This document shows, piece after piece, positions 1 to 9,807 of a stretch of DNA of 64,000 bases; position 1 is the stretch's first letter, and each line of letters begins with the position of its first letter. The notes under the pieces were generated by a model. The model made no database searches and had not been told where the DNA came from. It was given only the letters and a program-made list of their open reading frames with translations. Location of the stretch: positions 298,166-362,165 of the forward strand of contig BGKB01000054.1 of assembly GCA_003116975.1 (NCBI GenBank), in the 5' to 3' direction. The position numbers and the translations under genes were made by a program. The stretch is from Aurantiochytrium sp. KH105. Taxonomy: Eukaryota; Sar; Bigyra; Thraustochytrida; Thraustochytriidae.

Positions 1-240
1 GCTTCAATAGCACAAGGGGAAACTGTAAAATCATTCCTTTTGCATTTCATCCTGCATCCCTGCGATACATGCATTCGTTTACTCTGCACTGTAGCAACCA
101 ATGGTGGAGGGCGATGAACCACGATTTTTTTTCCCTTGCTCTATCCTCTTTCATGATATATGTTCTTGAGCACGAACTTTTGGCCGCAAGTATGTGTCGC
201 GTCGCTTCGCGGCTGTCGGCATTTTGGGTTCCCTTCCATT
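1..240. other. 5' edge, no gene seen
   Basis: This AT-richer stretch lies ahead of the topoisomerase II remnant. The frame that carries the remnant is open upstream of 241, but its residues do not resemble topoisomerase II and the homology begins at the ATG at 241. I see no other gene or RNA here. Confidence 0.5.
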
Positions 241-3200
241 ATGGTCCAAGATGAGTACCAGATCAGAACAATGCGTGAGCATGTCATTTTGCGCCCTCAC
301 ATGTATGTGGGGGCGGTCGAGAACCAGGCGGAGGACACGTTCCTTTATGATGACAAAACCTGCTCGATTCGTAAAGTGAAGGGTGTTTCCGTCAATCACG
401 GCTTCCTAAGAATCATTTTCGAAGCCATCGACAATGCCATCGACAACACTTACCGCACTCTCCCGGCCGAGACAAATCCGCGTGACGCTTGACTTGGTCC
501 GCAACGAGGTGAGCGTATCAAATGACGGTCGCCACATCCCCGCCAAGCGCCATGACTTTGGCAAAGGTGTCGCGGACTGAGTGCCTTCCGTCATTTTCGG
601 GAAATTATTGTCAGGCTCCAACTACTCTGGAGTCCGCAAAAGCACAGGCATGAACGGGCTCGGTGTGAAGCTCGTCAACATCCTATCGGATAGCTTCACT
701 GTAGCCTGCTTCGACCCGGAAGAAGGCAAGCTTTTAAAGCAGGACTGGTCAAACAACATGGCCAACAGTGGGGTGGCTATCGTGAAGGGCCGAAAGAATG
801 CGCCCCCTTGGAATGCTGTTACAATGGTCCGGTTCGTCCCGAGCCCCGAGCGTTTCAATGGCAGGACCCTGGACGCGGATGTCCTTGCGCAGGTTCGCAC
901 GCGTCTAGTCACGGTTGCCGCTACCCTGGAGCAGCGTGACGTTAAGATCTACCTCAACGGGAAGCGTCTCAAGGTGCCCACCTTCAAGGCATTCATCGGT
1001 CTCTTCAACCCGGGCCGTTTTCTCAATGATGAGGTCGTGGGCGATGGCTTCACTTTGCAGTATGGCGAGGGCATGTCTAGGACTGACAGCTTCGAGTGCA
1101 CCTCTTTCGTGAACTCGCTGGAGACCACGAGTCCCAAGAGCGCGCATACCGCGCAAATCTTGCGCGCTGTGGTGGATATTATCGGCAAGCACCTCAAGAA
1201 GCCCAAAGCACACGCGAACGTCCGCTTGGTTAGGTCCACCATCACAAGCAGGCTGCACATTTGGGCAAACCTCCACATGTCGGACCCAACGTTCACGACA
1301 CAGTCCAAGAAGGAACTCTGCTCCAAAGTGCCCCTTCACCATCGACGCAGACAAGGTACTGCGCATGGTGAAATAGCTGGGATTTTAAAGGATCTTGAGC
1401 AGGCACTGGAGGCCAAAGCAATGACCGCGCTAGGCCGAGAACTGAACTCCAAGGGGAGACGTCCGAACTTGCATGTGGAAAAGTTGCCTGACGCGCACGT
1501 CGCTGGGACTGCAAGGGGTCATCTCGCGACACTTTTCCTTGTCGAAGGCGACTCCGCCAAAACTTCTGTGAGCACTGGCCTCTTGGTGATAGGCCGCAAG
1601 CTTTACGGCGTATTCCCCATGCGCGGGAAGCCCCCTGAACGTGCGTGGTGCAAGTAGTGCGCAGATGGCCGGCAATAAGGAGGAGTTCCGCGATATCACG
1701 AAAATCATTGGTCTTCAACTTGGAAAGAAGTATGACACTGACGATGCGAAGCGGTCTCTGCGATACGGCAAGGTCTGCATCCTTGCGGACGCGGATGTCG
1801 ATGGACCTGGACACATTCCGGGTCTCATCGTGAGTATCCCGCTCTGGCCAGAACTTGTCACACAGACAGGCTTCCTCTATCGCTTTCTCACCCCGGTTGT
1901 GATTGCAACGCGGAAATCGGGGGCGCCGCGGGGCGAGCGCTTGCAGTTCTATAGCAACGATGCGTTTGACGTGTGGGTCCAGTACCAAGATACCGCCCAT
2001 TTTGAGTTCCAACACATTATAAGGGTCTCGGCACATCAACGCGAGAAGATACGCTTTCCTACTTCCGAAACATGGAGGAAGTTCATCTGAAAAGATTTAC
2101 CAATACACACGAATCCCCGTCTGCCCTTCGCGGCTTGCTCGACAACCTCTTCGGGCCTGGGAATTCAGGCTGGCGGAAGAAATGGACGGCCGAGGATGCG
2201 GTGAGCATGAACGTCGACGGGGACGAGAGCGCGGTGCCCCCGGCGCCCCGATACGGACGCGAAGGGAAGGACACGGACCTGGTCACGTATCTCATGACGT
2301 CCATGAAGCTCTACTCACTGTACAGCCTGGACCGCAGTCTCCCCTCTTCGGTCGATGGCTTCAAGTCTTCGTAGCGGAAGATCTTTTTCGGTTCTGTGCG
2401 AAATTTTGGTTCCAACCCGCGGGGAAAGCTCAAGGTTGCCAACCGCGGCCTATGTCGCGGAGAAAACGAACAATGCTCACGGTGAGGAATCCTTGCAAAA
2501 GGCGATCACCAAGATAGCGCAGGATTTCCCGGGCTCCAACAACGTGAATCTACTGGCGCCGATCGGCTCTTTTGGCTCACGCCTTGACCTCGGCGGTGAT
2601 GCTGCGTCTGCGTGGTACACCTTTACAAACTTGACGCGTGCTGCATGGAAGCTCTTTTCTCGTGAGATGGAACATGTTCTCGACTATGTCGAGGAAGAGG
2701 GCGTTCGCGGGGAACCAAGGTTCTTACGCGCCGGCACTGCCAATGGGGGTCCTGCTGAATGGTGGTCGTGGTATCGTCACTGGCTTCAGCACGGTCGTCG
2801 CGTGCTTCAATCCGGTCGATATTAGGGAGTGCATCCTTGCCATGCTCCCTCCGTGGCAACCACGAAGTGTTGGCCAGGCCACTGATGCCTTGGTATAGAG
2901 GCTACAGGGCGAACCACTTAACGGAAGAGACGGCGACATCGTGGGTCTTCGAGGGCATTGTGGTGCGAGGGGAGAAGGAAGGCACCTTCGTCACCGAGGA
3001 GCTTCCAGCAAACGTGGCAATTGATCGATACAAGGATAAGCCGCTCGCATCGTTGCAGGAGGCCAAGGTCATCAAACAGGGCATGGTGGACCACTGCACT
3101 GAGAACAACCCCCGCTTCATCATCCTCATCCAAGTGGGTGAGGCCTGGGAACTTGACCGGAACCTGCCCGAGGACGCAGGTCTCCGTAAGCTCCCCGGTC

Positions 3201-3244
3201 TCAAAAGCTACATGTCAAATATGCGCATGCGCGTGCCCGCTTGA
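241..3244 (+). pseudogene. TOP2: DNA topoisomerase II, decayed and 3'-truncated copy
   Basis: Type IIA topoisomerases pass one duplex through a transient double-strand break. Family landmarks appear here in the right order but in changing frames. The GHKL ATPase part starts at the ATG at 241 (EAIDNAIDN, then NDGRHIP and GMNGLGVKLVNILS). The TOPRIM acidic motif EGDSAK lies near 1540 and its DADVDG partner near 1790. YKGLGTST is encoded around 2020-2045. The winged-helix region (AEKTNNAHGEESLQ; DAASAWYTFTNL) is near 2455-2630, and NGGRGIVTGFST is near 2750. Frame changes are needed near 480, 1633, 2015, 2400, 2720 and 2890, and in-frame stops lie at 578-580 (TGA) and 2372-2374 (TAG). Homology ends at 3244 in the LKSYMSNM region, so the C-terminal part is missing. 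Homology is nearly continuous across the breaks, which argues against introns. The Arg normally before the catalytic Tyr is Trp. Sequencing error is the alternative, but the next 3.5 kb gene is intact. Confidence 0.85.
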
Positions 3245-3288
3245 CCGAACGGGAAAATGAGGTGCAACGGTAGTCTGCCAGCGGTGGG

Positions 3289-6200
3289 ATGTCATCAGCC
3301 GCGAGAGGAATGCAGTGCAACCGCCAGCAGGCAAACCGCGGCGAGACGCGAGGCGGGACGCGAGCGCGCGCGATGGTGGCGAGCGGCGCGGAGACGACGG
3401 TGGAGGTGGGCGCCTCGGGCGCGAGCGGACTGCTGTTCTCGTCGAGGCCTACGGGGTTCCGCGATGGCGGGCGGTTCGCGACGGTGAGCGCAGGCCCACG
3501 CGCGCGATTCGAGACCGCCGCCGCGACGCGACGCGGCGCCGAGGCCGTCGCCGTGACAGAGCGCGGCGACGTGTACGTGCTGCAGACGCTGAGCGGGAGC
3601 TACAGGCGCGTGAAACGTCTAGGCGCCAGACCCACAAGTCTGGCCGTGGCCCCCTCGGGAACTCCGCGCGAGGCCCTCGTGGGACTTGACGGCGCGCGGG
3701 GCGCCGTCTGCCTTGCGCTCGAGGACACCGAGGAGGAGCCCAAGCGCCTTGGGGGCCATGCCAGCACGGTGACAAGCGTAGCGTACCATCCAACGCGCGC
3801 AGTGGCCGCTACGGCCTCTGCTGAACGCGTCATCCTCTGGGACACGGCGAGCTGGAAGCGTGTCAAGAGCCTGGGTGGCGGCGGCCTTGGAATTGCAGAA
3901 GTTGCTTTTACTCCTCGCGGCGATATGGTGCTCGTGGCCTTTCGCGACGGTTCCGTCATGGGCTGGGGAGCCCACGACTTTGAGCTTTTGGTGCGTCTGC
4001 AAACGCAAGATGGTCTCGCGCTTTCTTCCTTGGCTGTCTCACCAGACTCGCGATACGTCGTGGGCGCTGCTTCCGGACGGCTTTTTGTCTGGGAGCTCCG
4101 TGCACAAGCACTCATCCGGGTCGTAGAGCTCCCGACGCAGGTCACCTCCGTGGCGCAGGTCCGTTTCGCCGAGGATGACTTTAAAGTCTTGGTTCTCGGA
4201 GACGATGGCGTCGTTCGCATCTTGCAGGTTCTTGGTCGCGGAGAAGCTCGCGCAACCTTGCACATTGCCACCGACGTCGCTCTGAGCTTTGCGGTGAGTG
4301 GCAACACCCTTGCCATCTGCACGAGCACAGGACACCTGACACTTCATGACCTTGATGCGGCAGCTCGCTTCGCCGCCGCCCGCGACACCCGTCGACCCTT
4401 TGTCATGGACACGCGCGGTGTCGTTCCTGCCCTCCAAGCAACGAGCCGACGCCGCCACATCGAGAAACTTGCTGGGGCCGCGTCGGAACGCAAAGAGGAC
4501 GCCTCGGCCGGTGGCGGCGTGGGTGCGATGGATGCACCCGGTAGCCCGCCACTTGTGCGCCTCGCTCGGAATCTCAACAAACAGGATAAGAGTTTCAACG
4601 CTGCGCAGCTTGCCCGGACACTGCGACAATTTGGCGAGTTCCCGGAGAAATACCGCACTCTCGTATGGCGCTTTCTTCTGAGACTCCCGGAAAATGCCGC
4701 GGCGTACGCCACCCTCACACAAAAGGGCCCGCAACCCGTTTGGGCAGACACGCTGTACGAACGATTTCCAGTACGGAGTCGCAAGGTGTTTGGGCGTTTT
4801 GAGCGCGTTCTCTTTGCCCTGTCGAATTGGTGCCCAGTCTTTGAAGAAGTCTCATACCTTCCAGCCCTCGTCTACCCGTTCGTGCGAGTGTACGGCTTTG
4901 ACGAGCTCGCGGCCTTTGAGACCATCATGCTTGTGATCTTTCGCTGCTGCGGGCACTGGTTTGAGAGTTTCCCCCACATGCCAATTTTTGTGCTGGCCCG
5001 CGTCGAGAAACTTCTCGAGACAGTCGATCCGAGCTTGCTGGCGCACCTTGTCGAGCGCGAGGTAACGAGCGAGGCCTACGCGTGGCCTATGCTGCGCAGC
5101 GCTCTGACAGAGGTTCTTGACAAGAAGAACTGGCTTTGTTTCTGGGACCATGTCGTCATGCAAATGCATCACGACATGATGCTGCACCCGAGAGGAATCC
5201 AGCGCCACGGTCCCGACGGGGCCGCGTCCGGCTCGTGGTCGCCGGCCTGGCTACTCGAAGCAGCGGTGGTCGCGTACCTGCGTTACTTTCGCAACAGCAT
5301 CATGTCGCTGCGACGACGAGAAGATCTCGAGGCTTTCTTCCGACGACCCAGTCCACTCGACGTCAAGCGTTGGGTCAAATCTGCGCTGGCGCTGTGCCAA
5401 AGCCCGAAGTACCAATCCTTTTGGGCCTCTTTTATCGAAAGCGGCGCGTCCGGACCGGGGGCCGGCGTGTCTGCCTCGGAGGCCGAAACATGGTCCAGCA
5501 CGCCGCGCGTGCTGCCCAGCGGAAACAGCTACCCAGCATTCACCAAATATCCGCGCTTCGTCGTCGATTACGAGACCCAAGAGCGTAAGCGTATCGCAGC
5601 CGAGGAAGCACGGCTGGCGGAACGCACCAACTACATCGAAGAGCTGCGCAAGAAAACGGCAGACCTCGAGCACCAAGAACAGAGTTACATGCGTCTTCAA
5701 CAGCAACTGCTCAAGCAGGAAGAGGAACGACGCGCCAAACACACGGCGGCACAGACGCAGCGACTAGAGGAGAAGGAAAAACTAGAGCGCGCAGCACGGT
5801 TGCGCAGGTTGGAGCGCATTGAGAAAATGGAAGACCTTACGAAGGAAAACCTCTCTTTGCAACAGCAACTCCGCCAAGCCGAAGCAGCCCGTACACAGGC
5901 CGAGCTCGACCACGAGAACCAGCTGCGAGAGCTCGAACTAGAGGCGCACCGCGAGGAGGAGCGCATCCAGGCACTTGAAAGCGAGGCAGCCCTCAAGTTG
6001 CAAAAGATCCATGCGGAACGCAAGATGGAGCAAGAAATGCAAGACGTGCGGCTCTCGAGCGCGCGCATGGCGAAACAAGGCGAGCTGGACTGGCGGCTCA
6101 AGGAGCAGGCGTGGCAGGTGGAGGATGAGAAGTTGCGCATCGAGCGTGAGCTCAAGACCGAGCAGGCAGCTCGCGATTCGCGTCTGCAGGAGATCTCGCT

Positions 6201-6840
6201 GGCGCGGCGGCAGCTCGAAAGCAAGTTTGCAACGCAGCAAATGGAGACGCAAATGAAGATTGCGGCCCTCGAGCGCGAGCGTCAGGTTCGCACTTTCAAG
6301 CAGGACGTCTCACAGACGTTTTATCAAGATCTCGACAAGAAGCTTGAAGCGGAGCGTTTGTTGGCAGAAGAAGAGCAACGCGCCAAGGCGAAGATCACCG
6401 GGCAATACGAGGCCTGGACAGAGGGCGTCAAGGCCGAGCGGGCCCGGATCCTGGCTCAGGAGCGGCGACGCGCTCTGGATGATGCCCAGCAGCGCGATGC
6501 GAGGCTCGCGCGGCTGCAGGAAGAGCAAACCATGCGGGACTTTGAGCTCCAAGCTGAGCGCAAAATGCGCGAAACTCGCGCGCAACTCGACAAGGAGGAG
6601 CAAGACCTCCAAGACCAACTCTTGGCTCTCGATGAGCAGCGTCGCTCCGATCAGGCCGTCGAAGACGAGCTCGTGCGCAAGCAGCGCGAGATTGATCTGC
6701 GTCAAGCCTACGTTCGCACTTCGACTGACCGCGAGGGGCGGAGACTGCAGGCGGAACGCGAGAATATGGCTGCTCTTCGCGCCGAGCTGGACCGTAGCAA
6801 TGACAGCGGCGCCGCCGCGCATGAAACAGAGTCGCAGTAA
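3289..6840 (+). CDS. TBC1D31: TBC1D31-like WD40/TBC/coiled-coil protein
   Basis: The 1183-residue protein has three parts. Residues about 60-370 form WD40-like beta repeats (for example a run ending in VILWDTASW). Residues about 435-670 form a TBC domain, including FPEKYRTLVWRFLLRLPE, LSNWCPVFEEVSYLPALVYP and LDKKNWLCFWDHVV. From about residue 760 to near the end there is a long charged coiled coil rich in Glu, Arg, Gln and Leu. This order and length match TBC1D31 (WDR67), a centriolar-satellite and ciliary protein. The usual Arg finger (IxxDxxR) and Gln finger (YxQ) of active Rab GAPs are not visible, so it is probably a scaffold and not an active GAP. The ATG at 3289 gives the longest frame; the ATG at 3373 is an alternative start. 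It begins 45 bp after the topoisomerase remnant and converges on the next gene. Confidence 0.85.
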   Translation: MSSAARGMQCNRQQANRGETRGGTRARAMVASGAETTVEVGASGASGLLFSSRPTGFRDGGRFATVSAGPRARFETAAATRRGAEAVAVTERGDVYVLQTLSGSYRRVKRLGARPTSLAVAPSGTPREALVGLDGARGAVCLALEDTEEEPKRLGGHASTVTSVAYHPTRAVAATASAERVILWDTASWKRVKSLGGGGLGIAEVAFTPRGDMVLVAFRDGSVMGWGAHDFELLVRLQTQDGLALSSLAVSPDSRYVVGAASGRLFVWELRAQALIRVVELPTQVTSVAQVRFAEDDFKVLVLGDDGVVRILQVLGRGEARATLHIATDVALSFAVSGNTLAICTSTGHLTLHDLDAAARFAAARDTRRPFVMDTRGVVPALQATSRRRHIEKLAGAASERKEDASAGGGVGAMDAPGSPPLVRLARNLNKQDKSFNAAQLARTLRQFGEFPEKYRTLVWRFLLRLPENAAAYATLTQKGPQPVWADTLYERFPVRSRKVFGRFERVLFALSNWCPVFEEVSYLPALVYPFVRVYGFDELAAFETIMLVIFRCCGHWFESFPHMPIFVLARVEKLLETVDPSLLAHLVEREVTSEAYAWPMLRSALTEVLDKKNWLCFWDHVVMQMHHDMMLHPRGIQRHGPDGAASGSWSPAWLLEAAVVAYLRYFRNSIMSLRRREDLEAFFRRPSPLDVKRWVKSALALCQSPKYQSFWASFIESGASGPGAGVSASEAETWSSTPRVLPSGNSYPAFTKYPRFVVDYETQERKRIAAEEARLAERTNYIEELRKKTADLEHQEQSYMRLQQQLLKQEEERRAKHTAAQTQRLEEKEKLERAARLRRLERIEKMEDLTKENLSLQQQLRQAEAARTQAELDHENQLRELELEAHREEERIQALESEAALKLQKIHAERKMEQEMQDVRLSSARMAKQGELDWRLKEQAWQVEDEKLRIERELKTEQAARDSRLQEISLARRQLESKFATQQMETQMKIAALERERQVRTFKQDVSQTFYQDLDKKLEAERLLAEEEQRAKAKITGQYEAWTEGVKAERARILAQERRRALDDAQQRDARLARLQEEQTMRDFELQAERKMRETRAQLDKEEQDLQDQLLALDEQRRSDQAVEDELVRKQREIDLRQAYVRTSTDREGRRLQAERENMAALRAELDRSNDSGAAAHETESQ

Positions 6841-7143
6841 AAGCCTGGATACTGATGTGTAGGTGTTGGTGTTTGTGTATGTGTGTTATTAGGATCATAA
6901 GAACGAACCTCCGGATGCTGCCGATCATGCGATATCTTTCGTCCACGCTGGGGAAGAGGAGGCTTGAATGAATGGATCCACAGTCTCCATTCTCTCTCTG
7001 CTCATGAGGTGCGCTCGTATTTTTGCACAGAAGTGACACCGTTGTGCGATTGAGGAGCCCCGCTCGTCGGCGCAACCCAACCCATACGGCTCGGATGAGA
7101 ATTGACAAGAAGTGAAGACCATCGAGATCAAACCTGCGTGAAT
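6841..7143. other. convergent intergenic region
   Basis: This is the 3' flank shared by the TBC1D31-like gene (+) and the small polyQ protein gene (-). It is AT-richer than the genes. I see no conserved element or RNA gene. Confidence 0.5.
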
Positions 7144-7208
7144 TTACATGCCGGCTGCAGAGGCGCCTGCACCGGGTCGAGGGCCCTGTTGGTGTGGATG
7201 TTGTTGCT

Positions 7209-7240
<32 letters not shown>

Positions 7241-7779
7241 TGCTGTGGAGAGGCCTGGGGCTGCGCGGTGGGGGGAATGAGACCGGCGAGCGTGGCAATG
7301 TTTTCTACAGGCATGGTGGTGATTTCCGGATCGGGTTCACCTGTGCGGCGAAAGTAGCGGCGCGTGCGCACTGTGTTTGGAGGCTGACGAATGGTAAGAG
7401 TCATGGTGGTGCACATAAGCGTGTCGCCTGTGGCGCGGTCCTTTTCTAGAACGCGGGTGTCGAGCAGACGTCCGTTTTTAAACTTGGTGTCCACGGTGAG
7501 CTCCTTGGCGCCGACGGTGACCCATACCTTGCGGTCGCCCTGCGATGAAGTCTCGTGGGTATCCTGACCGATGTGCAGCGACCTGTGCACGACACCGAGC
7601 TGGGACTGCTGCCAGACGGAGATCATTTCCTCTGTCTGGAGCACGTGCATCTTGAGGTTGAGTTTTTCCGAGGCGAGCGCCGCGATCTCGTCGCACCCGA
7701 GCGCCTTCATGTGCGGGTACATGCTTTCGCTGCGCTCCTTGTCGAGCTCCCATAGGCCCGTCAGGTCGAGGCCGGGCAT
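7144..7779 (-). CDS. small lipid-binding-like (FABP/calycin-like) protein with C-terminal polyQ
   Basis: This 211-residue protein starts MPGLDLTGLWELDKERSES. That opening, followed by alternating strands such as KVWVTVGAKELTVDTKFKNG and DTLMCTTMTLTIRQ, resembles the beta-barrel of fatty-acid-binding or lipocalin-like proteins, where GxW near the N-terminus is typical. The family call is tentative. After the barrel come a proline-rich linker, about 15 consecutive glutamines (mixed CAG and CAA codons, 7203-7247), a His/Pro patch and a Gly/Ala tail. The ATG at 7777-7779 is chosen because the frame upstream encodes low-complexity Arg/Ala-rich sequence that includes a perfect 15-bp duplication. 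It ends convergently with the TBC1D31-like gene. Confidence 0.55.
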
Positions 7780-7845
7780 GGTGGCAGTCTCGCTTGCTGG
7801 CTGCTTGGCTCGCTGGCTGGTCTGGCCGGCAGGGAAACGTCCGCG

Positions 7846-7875
7846 CCACGCCGGGTTGCGCCACGCCGGGTTGCG
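7846..7875. repeat. perfect 15-bp tandem duplication
   Basis: The 15-mer CCACGCCGGGTTGCG occurs twice back to back, just upstream of the chosen start of the small polyQ protein. Confidence 0.9.
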
Positions 7876-9777
7876 CCCCGCGAAAGAGAGAGAGTCCCTG
7901 CAGCCGCGCGTGCCCGTGCGCTGGGTGTTTGCGCACGCTCTCTCGCTGCGTCCTTTCGCCAATCAACGGAGTGCGCTGCGACTGGATTTTCCATCGCGCC
8001 ACACGATTGGGTCTCTTTATACCGCATGGTCAGGGTTCGAAAGCGGTCTATCGACCCATGCGCGGCGAGATTGACTTGGGTCGGAATCGGAGAACTCGTG
8101 CCCGTCACGGCCGCGACGCTAGAGGCCTATTTGCCCAGGAGTGATCATCGGATCAGCTGCAGGTTGATGGCAATGACGGTCTAGGCCGATGCAGGATGTG
8201 CGACCAACGCGAAGGATTCGATGAAAAATCGATGAACTCGATCGATGGATCGATCGCGTTTGCGACCGCCCGCCTCTACTCGGCTCGCTCGGTTCGGTTC
8301 GACGGGTGTCCGGCAGCGGCTGCGGCCAGAAGCAACTGGCTCGCCGCAACTCTCCTTCCGTGGCCTGGAGTTCGCGTTCGCGACTGCCTGCGTTCATGTT
8401 GTCATCAGGGCCCTCGACTCCGAGTTGGACCTCGAATTTCCTTGCCTGCTCGCCAAAGTCTTGGTGCTTGGCCGGCAGTGGAAGCTGCAATGGCATGGCA
8501 TGTCTGCTGGGGAGTTCGCCTTTTTACACCAGGCAGCTGCAGCTTGACTTCGCAAACAAGCAAACAAAGAATCAAATAATAAACAAATTCGTTCAACCAA
8601 GGAACCATGCGGTCGATCGATCGACCGACCGACCAACGAAGAAAGGCAAGAGGAACCAACACATCCACGACGCTCACCGCCGGCAGGCGTGACGCCAGCT
8701 CGCGGTGGCTAGCGGGCTAGTCCCGGGGCGGGATTCGAAGGCCGACTCAAGGTCCACGAAGGCACGCGGCGGCGGCAGGTGCGCGGTGTGGATGCCGCCG
8801 GGGAGACATGATCCGCGCCTTGATCCTGCTCGAGCGGCGCTCGTCTTCGTGACCCGCTTCCGGTCCCGCCACAGCCGTCCGCACTCCTTTGCATCATCAC
8901 GCCCCACACCTCCGCACCTTCATTCCCCCTTCACTTCCCTGCAGGGGGCGGCCTAGCTATGGCGCTATAGCTAGCTCCCCAAACGACCCACCAAGCACGG
9001 GCAAGGGCAAGCCCAGAAACCCGAGACGAGGCCAGGCAGGCAAGACGAGGCAAGCCCTGGTTCTCTGTCAGCTGCAGCTGCAGGCCGCGGCGATCGATCG
9101 CGCGGCGGCGACGCAACTGCGGCGCGGCCTGTGCTGCCGACCGCGGGTGCTGCGCTGCAGATGGGCGGGCCTGGAAGGAACGAAGCGGACGATGCGCGCG
9201 CGAGGTCGCAGTGACTCTCACGAAAAGGCTCCTTGCCGCTGCCTGGAAGCAGACTACCAGGAAAAGTATACCGTAATCGCCTGCCACTACAACCTTGGCG
9301 AGATGCTGCCAGCTGCCGGTTGTAGCGCCAACTTCGAATTGCTCATGGCCGATCAAATGGTTGCTATCGATTGCATGGCCGATCGATGGACAGACAATTC
9401 AATTCGATCCATCGACCGTTCGATCGACTCGATCTTGCGAGTGGCCTCTCCAGGTGTGCTCGCGCAGCCCGTACCCACCGCCGTCGCTGCGTGCAAACCC
9501 AATGGCGCAAATGACGAAGTAAATAAATGTCTGCAGCCCGCTGCCGCGCCAGGAAGGGGGAATGGAAACGCCAGCAGCGACGCCACCAACACGCGCGCTC
9601 GGCCCGCCCACCCTGGACGCCTGCAGGCTCCCTCGCCGCGCGGCCGACCGACCCAACCAATCCAACCAGGTCGCGCCCGATCACGACGCGCCAGCCCGCC
9701 CGCCATCACGCGCGGCCCGGGCGGCCGGCCGACCGAGAAAGAGACGCAGCGCCACGTCCGCAGGCTCGAGTGCGCTG

Positions 9778-9807
9778 CCCGCGTCGCGTCGCGTCGCGTC
9801 GCGTCGC
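9778..9807. repeat. GTCGC pentanucleotide microsatellite
   Basis: About six copies of a GTCGC-type unit occur in tandem. A shorter, similar run sits near 16872-16895 in the other catalase-flanking spacer. Confidence 0.85.

Noticed and set aside
8028..8045. GGTTCGAA, a tRNA T-loop-like sequence
   Set aside because: No cloverleaf can be formed around it by eye and there is no matching A-box spacing. A tRNA scan would settle it.
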